The notes: generated by a model not told the origin, from the sequence alone. A stretch of 5,602 nucleotides of DNA from Pseudofrankia asymbiotica (GCF_001983105.1 NZ_MOMC01000042.1:80878-86479), one strand, 5' to 3'. Counted from the stretch's first letter, positions 1 through 5,602 are shown. Numbers and translations are program-made.

Positions 1-553
1 AGGCGGCCTCGGGATGCTCGTCGAGGTACTGGATCAGCATCCCGAACTGGGTGCCCCAGTCCCCGAGATGGTTCTGCCGGACGACCTCGGCCCCCAGGAA
101 ACCCAGGACCCGGGCGAGGCTGTCGCCGATGATCGTCGTCCGCAGATGGCCGACATGCATCTCCTTGGCGATGTTCGGCCCGGAGTAGTCGACAACGGTC
201 CGCCGGCCGTCGTCCGGCAGGCCGACTCCCAGGCGAGAGCTCGCGAGCCGCGCCGCCACCTGCCCCCAGACCACCGCGTCGGGGACCCTGATGTTCAGGA
301 AGCCGGGACCGGACACCTCGACCGTGCCGATCGGCCCGTCACCCAGGGCCGCGACCAGCTCGGCGGCGAGGTCCGCCGGCCTGACCCGCGCCCGCTTGGC
401 GAGAGCCAGCGCGGCATTCGCCTGGAAGTCCGCGTGCTCCGACCGCCGTACCACGGGGTCCGCTCCCGCGAGCTCGGGGCGCGCTCGGCCGATCGCCCCG
501 GACACAGCGCCGGCGACCTGGCTGAGCAGCGGCAGCACCTCGTGGTTGCTCAC
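1..553 (-). CDS. argS: Arginyl-tRNA synthetase, N-terminal part (partial)
   Basis: Class I arginyl-tRNA synthetase, the cytoplasmic enzyme that charges tRNA-Arg with arginine using ATP. Only the first 184 codons are in the window; the rest lies off the left edge. Residues about 1-90 form the Arg-specific N-terminal tRNA-recognition domain, with [12 protein letters not shown] at 42-53 and the family signature [10 protein letters not shown] at 81-90. The catalytic Rossmann fold then opens with [17 protein letters not shown] at 122-138, where HVGH (133-136) is the class I HIGH motif, and continues with [10 protein letters not shown] at 164-173. The KMSKS region is not reached. The GTG start at 553-551 is chosen because an AAGGAGGAG Shine-Dalgarno lies on the minus strand at about 568-560, a good spacing, and the protein then begins where the family normally begins. 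The start overlaps the stop of the upstream ferritin-like gene by 4 nt (GTGA), which suggests translational coupling. In many actinobacteria lysA and threonine-pathway genes follow argS; that cannot be seen here. Confidence 0.96.
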   Translation of the reverse strand, partial: MSNHEVLPLLSQVAGAVSGAIGRARPELAGADPVVRRSEHADFQANAALALAKRARVRPADLAAELVAALGDGPIGTVEVSGPGFLNIRVPDAVVWGQVAARLASSRLGVGLPDDGRRTVVDYSGPNIAKEMHVGHLRTTIIGDSLARVLGFLGAEVVRQNHLGDWGTQFGMLIQYLDEHPEAA

Positions 554-1388
554 AGCGACTCTCCTCCTTCGTCGTCCACCATTCTTCCAGGCGCGCCAAC
601 TGGGTTTCGGCTGGTCACACCACCGGTCCAGCGCCGCTCGCCGGTCCCGCCGGTCCCGCCGGAACCGGCCGTTGTTCCGTTTCCGGCAGGCCTGGATGCG
701 AGCGTCGCCCCGCTGACGGAACCGAACAGCCTGAGCGTCTCGATGAGGAAACGCCCCGTTGGGACGCCGAGAAGCCGCAGGGCGGGGCGGTGGTTGACGG
801 CCACCACCGTGGCGGAGGAGATGGCCAGCGCCCACCAGGCGGCGGCGAGCCGACGCGCGCCGGCGGGGGCAGGCTGGCGAGATCCAGGCGCAGCCGGTGG
901 ATGTGGAACGGGACGTGCGCCTCCTCGTCCGCGAGGATGCGCGCGGCGACCTCGCGGGTCAGCTGGTCGTCCGTGCCGTCGCGGATGGCCTGGTAGTAGC
1001 GCAGCGCGCACACCTCGGCGACGGCCAGCACCATCACCTCACGCGGCAGGCCGGCACGCCAGCGCAGCGACCGGAAGGCGGCGTCACTCCAGTGCGCCGC
1101 GATGGCCGGCCGGTCGCCGGCGGCGAGCAGCCGGCCGAGCAGCCGCGCGTGGTCGCGCTCCTCGTCGACGAACAGCCGCGCGGCCGCGAGGTAGTCCGCA
1201 CCCGCGCGCGTGGCGGCGCGGATCATCCCGTCGCCGTCGCCGCCCTCGCCGACCTGGAACCTGGCGAGGCTCGCCGCCAGCGCCGCCGGGATCTCGGCGC
1301 CCTGGTTCCAGTCCGGGTCACGCCGGTGCCTGTTGGCCTCGAACCGGCACCGCCAGCGGTCGAAACCCTGGGCCGCGTCGTCGGGCAT
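550..1388 (-). CDS. Ferritin-like di-iron domain protein, frameshifted
   Basis: Ferritin-like four-helix protein; the exact function is unknown. From the ATG at 1388-1386 the first frame gives the classic di-iron ligand pattern: E48 in FQVGE, E77xxH80 in DEERDH, E125 in LAVAEV and E155xxH158 in DEEAH. That suggests a carboxylate-bridged di-iron or metal-storage/oxidase role. After about residue 172 this frame turns into Pro/Arg/Ser-rich sequence ending at a TGA at 617-615 (257 residues). The -1 frame takes over with protein-like sequence: [14 protein letters not shown], then [15 protein letters not shown] and [13 protein letters not shown], and runs to a TGA at 552-550. Joining the frames near 852-870 gives about 279 residues. 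The last 45 or so residues are Gly/Thr-rich and low in complexity. An upstream extension of the frame to 1601 has no family-like sequence, so ATG 1388 is preferred although its ribosome site is weak. The restored stop overlaps the argS start (GTGA). The gene may be a pseudogene, a truncated but active di-iron protein, or intact with a sequencing error. Family assignment is fairly sure; functional state is not. Confidence 0.8.
559..568 (-). promoter_or_regulatory. Shine-Dalgarno for argS inside the upstream gene
   Basis: The minus strand reads AAGGAGGAGA here, a near-perfect ribosome binding site about 6-7 nt before the GTG start at 553. It decides the argS start. It also lies inside the last codons of the preceding ferritin-like gene, so ribosomes finishing that gene pass directly over it. 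Confidence 0.85.
852..870 (-). other. Probable 1-nt frameshift site in the ferritin-like gene
   Basis: Coding character moves from one minus-strand frame to the -1 frame in this stretch, which holds a run of five C (minus strand, 869-865) beside a CG-dinucleotide run. Adding one C to the run would read [14 protein letters not shown] straight into the second frame. This fits a homopolymer deletion or a sequencing miscall. Confidence 0.75.
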
Positions 1389-1398
1389 GAGGCAAGGC

Positions 1399-1417
1399 TG
1401 ACGGCGAATTGCCGTCA
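1399..1417. promoter_or_regulatory. 7-bp inverted repeat upstream of the ferritin-like gene
   Basis: A perfect inverted repeat, TGACGGC-GAATT-GCCGTCA, lies 10 bp upstream of the ferritin-like ATG at 1388. Its position fits an operator or a leader hairpin that could block ribosome access. The regulator is unknown. The minus strand across the far arm reads TTGACGG, which also resembles a -35 element, but no fitting -10 follows before the start codon. Confidence 0.45.
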
Positions 1418-1530
1418 AGGCCAGAAATGTCCGTCTGCTGACGCCGTTGTCGTCTCGTCGCCCGCGGTGGAGCCGGGTTGGGCGGGACCGTTCCCGGGCC
1501 GGCCGCCCCTTCCCTCGAACGGCGATGCGA

Positions 1531-1556
1531 GTCACACTGTGGATATTGTATATGTT
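1531..1556. promoter_or_regulatory. AT-rich promoter-like patch, divergent region
   Basis: GGATATTGTATATGTTCC at 1541-1558 is the only clearly AT-rich stretch between the divergent ferritin-like and amidohydrolase genes. The minus strand contains TACAAT, matching TATAAT at 5 of 6 positions; the plus strand offers TATTGT and TATATG. No convincing -35 box stands at the usual distance on either strand. CACACTGTG at 1533-1541, a small dyad, lies directly beside it. A promoter for one or both genes is a reasonable but unproven reading. Confidence 0.35.
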
Positions 1557-1559
1557 CCT

Positions 1560-1589
1560 TCGGTACCGATGTGGTGACGCCTTGGCGTC
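1560..1589. promoter_or_regulatory. Two adjacent palindromes in the amidohydrolase leader
   Basis: A perfect 10-bp palindrome, TCGGTACCGA (1560-1569), is followed six bases later by GACGCC-TT-GGCGTC (1576-1589). Both lie between the AT-rich patch and the amidohydrolase ribosome site. Their position suits operators controlling the amidohydrolase. No known regulator motif is recognised. Confidence 0.35.
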
Positions 1590-1625
1590 GCGCCAGGTCA
1601 ACCGCCTCGAAGTGGAGAATCCGGA

Positions 1626-3401
1626 ATGCTGGACTCGAAAATCGTCGGCGGCCTGGTGGTGGACGGCACGGGGGCGGCGCCGTTCCGCGCCGACATCGGC
1701 GTCAAGGACGGGCGGATTGTCGACATACGCCGGTCCGACGGTTTATCCAGCGGAATCGGGACCGAGGCCGCCGAGACTCTCGACGCGACCGGCAGGTACG
1801 TCCTTCCGGGGTTCGTCGACATCCACACCCACTACGACGGGCAGGTCACCTGGGACTCGCTGCTTGAACCGTCCAGTTCGCATGGGGTCACGACCGTGGT
1901 GTCCGGCAACTGTGGCGTCGGCTTCGCGCCGGTGACCCCGGGCCGCGAGCCGTGGCTGATCGAACTGATGGAGGGCGTCGAGGACATTCCGGGCACGGCG
2001 CTCACCGAGGGGATGACCTGGGGCTGGGAGTCCTTCCCCGGCTACCTCGACCGGATCGCCGAACGCGAGCTTGCCGTCGACTTCGGCGTCCAGGTCGGGC
2101 ATGGGCCCGTCCGGGCCTACGTCATGGGCGACCGCGGCGCCCACAACGAGGCGGCGACCGGCGACGACATCGCCGCGATGGCCCGTCTCGTCCAGGAGGC
2201 GGTCGAGGCTGGCGCGCTTGGTTTCTCCACGTCGCGGACGGTCGCGCACCGGGCGATGAACGGCGAGCCCGTTCCGGGGACCTACGCCGCCGAGGACGAG
2301 CTGTTCGGGCTGGGCCGGGCGATGGCGCACGGCGGGCGGGCCGTCTTCGAGCTGGCGCCGACCGGCTCCGCCGGTGAGGATCTCGTCGCGCCGGCACGCG
2401 AGCTCGACTGGATGCGCCGGCTCGCCCAGGAGATCGACCGCCCCGTCTCCTACGCCCTGCTCCAGGTCGACGCCGCGCCAACCCTGTGGCGTGAGCTGAT
2501 GGAGACCTCCGCCGCCGCGTTCGAGGCGGGATCGCCGCTGTACCCGCAGATCGCGGCCCGTCCGTTCGGGATGCTCATCGGCTTCGCCGGCCACCACGCC
2601 TTCACCCACCGGCCGTCGTTCCGCGCTCTCGCGCGCCTGTCCCCGGCGGAGCGCGGCTTCGAACTGGCGAAGCCCGCGGTCAGGAAGGCGATCCTCTCCG
2701 AGGAGGACCTGCCCGTCGACCGGACGAGGCAGTTCGACGGCATGAAGGACATGATCGCCTTCAGCCTGGACCGGCTCTACGCGATGGGCGACCCGCCCGA
2801 CTATGAACCGACCCGTGAGCGGACGGTCGCCGCGATCGCCGGGCGGCGCGGCGTCAGCGGCCTTGAGGCTCTCTACGACCTGATGCTGGAACAGGCCGCC
2901 GGCACCGATCACCCGGCGACGTCGATGCTGATGATCCCGTTCTTCAACTACGCCGACGCCAGCCACGACGTGATCCGCGAGATGCTCACGCACCCGGCCG
3001 GCGTGTCCGGTCTGTCCGACGCCGGCGCCCACTGCGGCATGATCTGCGACGCCTCCTATCCGACGTTCCTGCTCACCCACTGGGTCCGCGACCGCCACCG
3101 CGGCGAGCGGCTGGCGCTGGAGCACGTCGTGAAGAAGCAGACCGCCGACACCGCCGCCCTGTTCGGCCTCGGCGACCGCGGCGTCCTCGCCCCGGGCAAG
3201 CGGGCCGACCTCAACGTCGTCGACCTCGACCGTCTCACCCTGCACACCCCGCGGATGGCCTACGACCTGCCCGCGGGCGGCCGCCGCCTCGTCCAGGACG
3301 CCTCCGGCTACGCCGTCACCATGGTCGCCGGCACTGTCACCCGCCGGGACGGCGTCGACACCGGTGCCCGCCCGGGCCGCCTGGTCCGCGGCGCCCGCTG
3401 A
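1626..3401 (+). CDS. Amidohydrolase, N-acyl-D-amino-acid deacylase family
   Basis: A 591-residue cytoplasmic metal-dependent amidohydrolase of the D-aminoacylase type (urease-like superfamily). Canonical members hydrolyse N-acyl-D-amino acids; the substrate here is not known. An N-terminal beta-sandwich strand, [12 protein letters not shown] (5-16), leads into the barrel. Visible motifs are [13 protein letters not shown] with HxH at H67/H69, [10 protein letters not shown] with C96 (93-102), [13 protein letters not shown] with H159 (156-168), [10 protein letters not shown] (196-205) and LSDAGAH with D465/H469 (463-469). The C-terminal part is typical: [14 protein letters not shown] and [13 protein letters not shown] (520-532), then a closing beta-sandwich. 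Compared with Alcaligenes D-aminoacylase (from memory), the two metal-ligand histidines after helix 4 correspond to E242 and L278/L279, and about 100 extra residues separate them from the catalytic Asp. This looks like a distinct subfamily. The ATG is supported by GGAG at 1614-1617, 8 nt upstream. The gene is monocistronic and diverges from the ferritin-like gene. The family call is firm; the activity is inferred. Confidence 0.9.
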   Translation: MLDSKIVGGLVVDGTGAAPFRADIGVKDGRIVDIRRSDGLSSGIGTEAAETLDATGRYVLPGFVDIHTHYDGQVTWDSLLEPSSSHGVTTVVSGNCGVGFAPVTPGREPWLIELMEGVEDIPGTALTEGMTWGWESFPGYLDRIAERELAVDFGVQVGHGPVRAYVMGDRGAHNEAATGDDIAAMARLVQEAVEAGALGFSTSRTVAHRAMNGEPVPGTYAAEDELFGLGRAMAHGGRAVFELAPTGSAGEDLVAPARELDWMRRLAQEIDRPVSYALLQVDAAPTLWRELMETSAAAFEAGSPLYPQIAARPFGMLIGFAGHHAFTHRPSFRALARLSPAERGFELAKPAVRKAILSEEDLPVDRTRQFDGMKDMIAFSLDRLYAMGDPPDYEPTRERTVAAIAGRRGVSGLEALYDLMLEQAAGTDHPATSMLMIPFFNYADASHDVIREMLTHPAGVSGLSDAGAHCGMICDASYPTFLLTHWVRDRHRGERLALEHVVKKQTADTAALFGLGDRGVLAPGKRADLNVVDLDRLTLHTPRMAYDLPAGGRRLVQDASGYAVTMVAGTVTRRDGVDTGARPGRLVRGAR

Positions 3402-3470
3402 CCAGGCGGCCCGGGCCGGGAGTGTCCGGAAGGGCGAGAGCCCGCGCGAAACCCGCCGCGTGGGCGCGTC

Positions 3471-3526
3471 GAGGCAGGTGGAACGGGAATCCGGATCCGG
3501 ATCTGGACCCCCACTCCACCTGCCTC
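3471..3526. terminator. Long hairpin between convergent genes, likely bidirectional terminator
   Basis: A perfect 12-bp inverted repeat, GAGGCAGGTGGA (3471-3482) and TCCACCTGCCTC (3515-3526), flanks a 32-nt loop. The loop carries its own perfect 14-bp palindrome, ATCCGGATCCGGAT (3489-3502). It sits 70 bp after the amidohydrolase stop and 62 bp beyond the deacetylase stop, so it could end transcription from both sides. There is no T-tract on either strand, as is common in high-GC actinobacteria. Confidence 0.6.
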
Positions 3527-3539
3527 AAGGACCCCTGAT

Positions 3540-3578
3540 CACCCCGGCGCCGCCGGGCGCCGCCGGGCGCGCGGGGTG
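3540..3578. terminator. GC-rich hairpin just after the deacetylase stop
   Basis: CACCCCG (3540-3546) pairs with CGGGGTG (3572-3578). After a single bulged G the stem extends by five more G-C pairs (3547-3551 with 3566-3570). Inside are two exact tandem copies of CGCCGGGCGC (3551-3560, 3561-3570). It begins 9 bp past the minus-strand deacetylase stop codon, a natural terminator position. No T-tract is present. Confidence 0.5.
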
Positions 3579-3587
3579 AGGTACCGG

Positions 3588-4544
3588 CTATCCGAGGAGG
3601 GTGTCCAGGGTGGCGAAGGCGTAGCCGCGGTCGCGCAGGGCGCTGATGATGCCGGGCAGAGCGTCGGCGTCGAGCGTCGAATGGTCCTGCGGGTGCGAGC
3701 CCAGGTGCATGAGCACGATCTCGCCGGGCTGGAGCGCGTCCAGGACGCGAGCGGCGACGGAGGCGGCGGTGCGTCCGCCCGAGGTGCCCTGCCAGCCGAG
3801 GGTGTCGACCGTCCACCGGATCGGCACATAACCGAGCGCGTTCACGGCGGCGATGTCATGCGCGTTCCGGTCCCCGAACGGGAAGCGGAAGAACGGCCGC
3901 GGGTCCTTGCCGCCCGCCGCCAGGATGTCGCGCTCGGCCCCCAGCACCTCGCCGCGCAGCGCGACGTCGTCGATCTTGGTGAAGTACGGGTGGGTCGACG
4001 AGTGGTTGCCCATCCGCCCGCCCGACGCCGCGATGTCGCGCACCTTCGACGGGAAGCTGTTCGCGAACTGCCCGGTGAGGAAGAACGTGCCCGCGACGTG
4101 CTCCCGGGCGAGCGCCGCCAGGATCGGGGCGACGCCGTCCGCGTTGGCGCCGGCGTCGAAGGTCAACGCGACGATCTTGCGGTCCGTCGGGACGCGCTCC
4201 CAGTCCTTGCCGAACACCCCCGCGGGCAGGCCTGTCCCCGGCGTCGGTGGCGGAGGGCCAATGGTGCTCCGTCGCGGCGTCGGCAGCGGCGGCGGCGGCA
4301 GGGCCGGCACGGTGGTCGGCCGGTTCGGCTGTCCAGCGGACGGGCTGGGCACCAGCGTGCCTCGCGACGAGCTCGCGCTCGGGCCGTCCGGTCCAGCGAC
4401 CCCGGTCACGGCGGCCGTACCCGTGGCCGTGGCCGTGGCCGAGCCGGGAGCTGGCCTGGCCGGTGAATCGCCGCCGCAGGCCGCGAGCGCGACGACCAGG
4501 CAGACCGGTGCGCACCAGGCGGCCGCGCGGTGTCCGCGCGTCAT
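3588..4544 (-). CDS. Lipoprotein with NodB-type (CE4) polysaccharide deacetylase domain
   Basis: A 318-residue predicted exported lipoprotein that probably removes N- or O-acetyl groups from a cell-envelope glycan such as peptidoglycan. The ATG at 4544 starts a classic lipoprotein signal: MTRGHR, a hydrophobic core, and the lipobox LAAC with C23. Residues about 24-110 form a Pro/Ser/Thr/Ala-rich linker. The NodB homology domain runs from about 121 to 318. Its motifs in order are TFDAG (128-132; D130 the expected base), HSSTH (H181, H185, metal ligands), RFPFG (220-224), VDTLGW (246-251) and LMHLG (278-282, H280). The second Asp of the usual TFDDG, a metal ligand, is A131, and the final HD is HL. 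So this is a variant subgroup, and activity is less certain than in canonical members. The frame stays open upstream to an ATG at 4724, but that would add a Pro/Asp repeat stretch ahead of the signal peptide; ATG 4544 is preferred despite a weak ribosome site. The gene is convergent with the amidohydrolase and divergent from the HerA-like gene. Confidence 0.88.
   Translation of the reverse strand: MTRGHRAAAWCAPVCLVVALAACGGDSPARPAPGSATATATGTAAVTGVAGPDGPSASSSRGTLVPSPSAGQPNRPTTVPALPPPPLPTPRRSTIGPPPPTPGTGLPAGVFGKDWERVPTDRKIVALTFDAGANADGVAPILAALAREHVAGTFFLTGQFANSFPSKVRDIAASGGRMGNHSSTHPYFTKIDDVALRGEVLGAERDILAAGGKDPRPFFRFPFGDRNAHDIAAVNALGYVPIRWTVDTLGWQGTSGGRTAASVAARVLDALQPGEIVLMHLGSHPQDHSTLDADALPGIISALRDRGYAFATLDTLLG
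4421..4440. repeat. Hexamer microsatellite in the linker of the deacetylase
   Basis: CCGTGG is repeated three full times plus two bases. On the minus strand it encodes alternating Ala-Thr in the low-complexity linker after the lipobox. Changes in copy number would keep the frame and only alter linker length. Confidence 0.6.
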
Positions 4545-4590
4545 GGTGAGTCTGACGTCCGCCTCGCCCGCGCGGTTGCCCGTGATCAAC

Positions 4591-4665
4591 GACGGGTCCG
4601 GAAGCGACGGGTCCGGGAGTGGTGGGTCCGGAGGTGGCGGGTCCGGAACCGATGGGCTTGGCGGA
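4591..4665. repeat. Five 15-bp tandem repeats
   Basis: Units start at 4591, 4606, 4621, 4636 and 4651. The first four share the core GGGTCCGG at exactly 15-bp spacing (4594, 4609, 4624, 4639); the fifth is degenerate (GGGCTTGG). The period is a multiple of three, so plus-strand reading gives Gly/Ser-rich and minus-strand reading Pro/Asp-rich peptides. The block lies 47-121 bp upstream of the deacetylase ATG. It could be a repeated protein-binding site or simple slippage expansion. Confidence 0.75.
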
Positions 4666-4831
4666 GACGACCCGGGCGAAACGCCGAGAGCCAAGCGCCG
4701 GCGAAACTGTCCGGAACACGGCATATGGTGCCCTCGACGCGCGCTTCACGGCTCGGGTACCGGGCGGCCCCGGATCGGATGCGGCAAGACACGCCGAAGT
4801 CGGGCGAACACGCCTCGGCCGTGGCCGGCCG

Positions 4832-4837
4832 GATAAT
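4832..4837 (+). promoter_or_regulatory. Possible -10 element for the HerA-like gene
   Basis: GATAAT matches TATAAT at five of six positions and stands out in very GC-rich surroundings, 112 bp before the GTG start. No good -35 is found 16-18 bp upstream, so this is tentative. Confidence 0.25.
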
Positions 4838-4933
4838 GCGGGGCTGGCGTGATCGCGGTCCGGGCGGACGCGCTCCGAGCACGAGAACGCGTACCTGGCC
4901 GAGCGAACGCCGGCCGGCAGGCCGCGCGACGGT

Positions 4934-4939
4934 GGAGGT
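4934..4939 (+). promoter_or_regulatory. Shine-Dalgarno deciding the GTG start of the HerA-like gene
   Basis: GGAGGT ends 9 nt before GTG 4949. A second in-frame GTG at 4955 would be 15 nt away, and an in-frame ATG at 5087 (codon 47) has no comparable site, so 4949 is the best start. Confidence 0.75.
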
Positions 4940-4948
4940 GACGTACCC

Positions 4949-5602
4949 GTGACGGTGACGGATGCCGGTGGTCGCGGTGGCGCGCCGCCGAACGGCGCGC
5001 GGCAGCCGCGCCCGGACGACGCCGCCGCCGCGCCGGGCGCCCCGGCCGCCGCCACCGCGCCGGCCAACCCCCCGGTCGGGCGGGTCATGGGCACGGAAGA
5101 GGCCACGCCGCTGCTCTTCCACGTCGCGCTGAACGAGGGCAGTTACCTGCAGCTGGACGACGTGGTGGTCACGGTCCGCACCGTGCCCGGTGTCGGGCCG
5201 GTGATGACGGCCGGGGTGGTCACGCAGGTCGAGGCGCGGCACGAGGGCGCGAGTTTCGACTCGGACGTGTTCCTGATCGCCGAGGGCGTGCTGCCCGCCC
5301 AGGTGCAGGAGATCGCCGAGGTGACGACGACACGCCTGGAACCGGAGATCTACGTCCCGCCCCGCCCGGGCGAGCTGGTGCGGCGCGCGACCGGCGACGA
5401 GCGGGCGATCGCCCTCTACTTCGACCAGATGGAACGCCAGGTCCCGGTCGGGCTGGGCCGCGACGGCACGCCGATCTACATCAACCTGGAGTTCCTCGAC
5501 GGCACCCGCGGCGCGCACGTCTCCATCAGCGGCATCTCCGGCGTCGCGACGAAGACCAGCTTCGCGCTGTTCCTGCTGTACTCGGTCTTCCGCTGCGGCG
5601 TG
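4949..5602 (+). CDS. HerA-like ATPase with HAS-barrel, N-terminal part (partial)
   Basis: The first 218 codons of a probable HerA/FtsK-superfamily ATPase; the gene continues past the right edge. HerA proteins are hexameric DNA-translocating ATPases that usually work with the nuclease NurA. Residues 1-46 are Ala/Pro/Gly-rich and probably disordered. Residues about 47-115 look like a HAS-barrel, a small beta-barrel typical of HerA: strands LLFHVAL, YLQLDDVVVTVRTV, VMTAGVVTQVEARHEG and SDVFLIAEGVLP. A connecting region contains EPEIYVPPRPGELVRRA (131-147) and DERAIALYFDQM. The ATPase core begins at PIYINLEFLDGTRGAHVSI with the P-loop ISGISGVATKTSF (193-205). This is a non-classical Walker A: K202 and T203 are present, but the glycine before the lysine is T201. 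Walker B and the arginine finger are outside the window. GTG 4949 is chosen for its GGAGGT site; annotation from ATG 5087 is the alternative. NurA or SbcD-type partners downstream would support a DNA-repair role, but this cannot be seen here. Confidence 0.78.
   Translation, partial: MTVTDAGGRGGAPPNGARQPRPDDAAAAPGAPAAATAPANPPVGRVMGTEEATPLLFHVALNEGSYLQLDDVVVTVRTVPGVGPVMTAGVVTQVEARHEGASFDSDVFLIAEGVLPAQVQEIAEVTTTRLEPEIYVPPRPGELVRRATGDERAIALYFDQMERQVPVGLGRDGTPIYINLEFLDGTRGAHVSISGISGVATKTSFALFLLYSVFRCGV

Larger units (their letters stand above)
4545..4948. other. Divergent intergenic region with no supported gene
   Basis: These 404 bp separate the minus-strand deacetylase from the plus-strand HerA-like gene. 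Open frames cross it on both strands, but they give Arg-, Pro- or Gly-rich sequence without recognisable domains. It holds the 15-bp repeat block (4591-4665), a -10-like GATAAT on the plus strand (4832-4837), a GCCGGCCGGC palindrome (4909-4918) and the HerA-like ribosome site. The promoters of both genes should lie here, but no complete -35/-10 pair is clear. Confidence 0.6.

Noticed and set aside
852..870. Programmed -1 ribosomal frameshifting in the ferritin-like gene
   Set aside because: The C5 run is not in a proper X XXY YYZ arrangement: the P-site codon would slip from CCC to GCC. An indel or miscall is simpler.
14..1390. A 458-codon open frame on the plus strand across argS and the ferritin-like gene
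   Set aside because: Its product is Arg/Pro/Gly-rich with no domain. The minus strand encodes clear ArgS and ferritin-like motifs over the same bases.
1389..1601. N-terminal extension of the ferritin-like protein to an ATG at 1601
   Set aside because: The extra 71 residues are Arg-rich without family resemblance and cross the palindromes and promoter-like patch; ATG 1388 matches the start of the recognisable protein.
1743..3245. A 500-codon open frame on the minus strand inside the amidohydrolase
   Set aside because: It is the antisense of a gene with third-position GC bias. The plus strand carries the full set of amidohydrolase motifs.
4591..4665. CRISPR-like array
   Set aside because: Units are 15 bp, directly abutting, without spacers, and no cas genes are present; this is a simple tandem repeat.
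4530..4952. A 140-codon plus-strand open frame filling the divergent gap
   Set aside because: Strongly Arg/Trp-rich, no convincing ribosome site or domain, and part of it is only the 15-bp repeats read in one frame.
3856..5106. A 416-codon minus-strand open frame across the deacetylase and its upstream region
   Set aside because: It is out of frame with the NodB motifs, has shadow-like composition, and runs antisense over the HerA-like N-terminus.

Overview
The window is very GC-rich DNA with strong third-position G/C bias, GTG as well as ATG starts, purine-rich Shine-Dalgarno sites and long spurious open frames on every strand. Together with the gene content this points to a high-GC actinomycete. 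The proteins look Frankia-like, but that is recalled family resemblance and not a database result.

Layout, left to right. (1) Positions 1-553, minus strand: the first 184 codons of arginyl-tRNA synthetase (argS); the rest lies off the left edge. (2) Positions 550-1388, minus strand: a ferritin-like di-iron protein gene just upstream of argS. Its reading frame is broken by an apparent 1-nt frameshift near 852-870. In the restored frame its stop overlaps the argS start as GTGA, so the two genes look like one translationally coupled unit. (3) Positions 1389-1625: a divergent intergenic region holding an AT-rich promoter-like patch and three short palindromes. (4) Positions 1626-3401, plus strand: a complete 591-residue amidohydrolase of the N-acyl-D-amino-acid deacylase family in which two classical metal-binding histidines are replaced. 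(5) Positions 3402-3587: the gap between convergent genes, with two strong hairpins likely to act as terminators. (6) Positions 3588-4544, minus strand: a secreted lipoprotein with a NodB-type (CE4) polysaccharide deacetylase domain, carrying TFDAG in place of TFDDG. (7) Positions 4545-4948: a 404-bp divergent intergenic region containing five 15-bp tandem repeats. (8) Positions 4949-5602, plus strand: the N-terminal 218 codons of a HerA-like ATPase (HAS-barrel plus the start of the P-loop domain), running off the right edge.

The four transcription units look functionally separate: translation plus a ferritin-like protein, amide hydrolysis, cell-envelope glycan modification, and DNA processing. 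No mobile element, CRISPR array, tRNA or rRNA is visible. The points most worth a second look are the frameshift with its GTGA overlap, the altered metal sites in both hydrolases, the degenerate Walker A of the HerA-like protein, and the 15-bp repeat block in the deacetylase leader.
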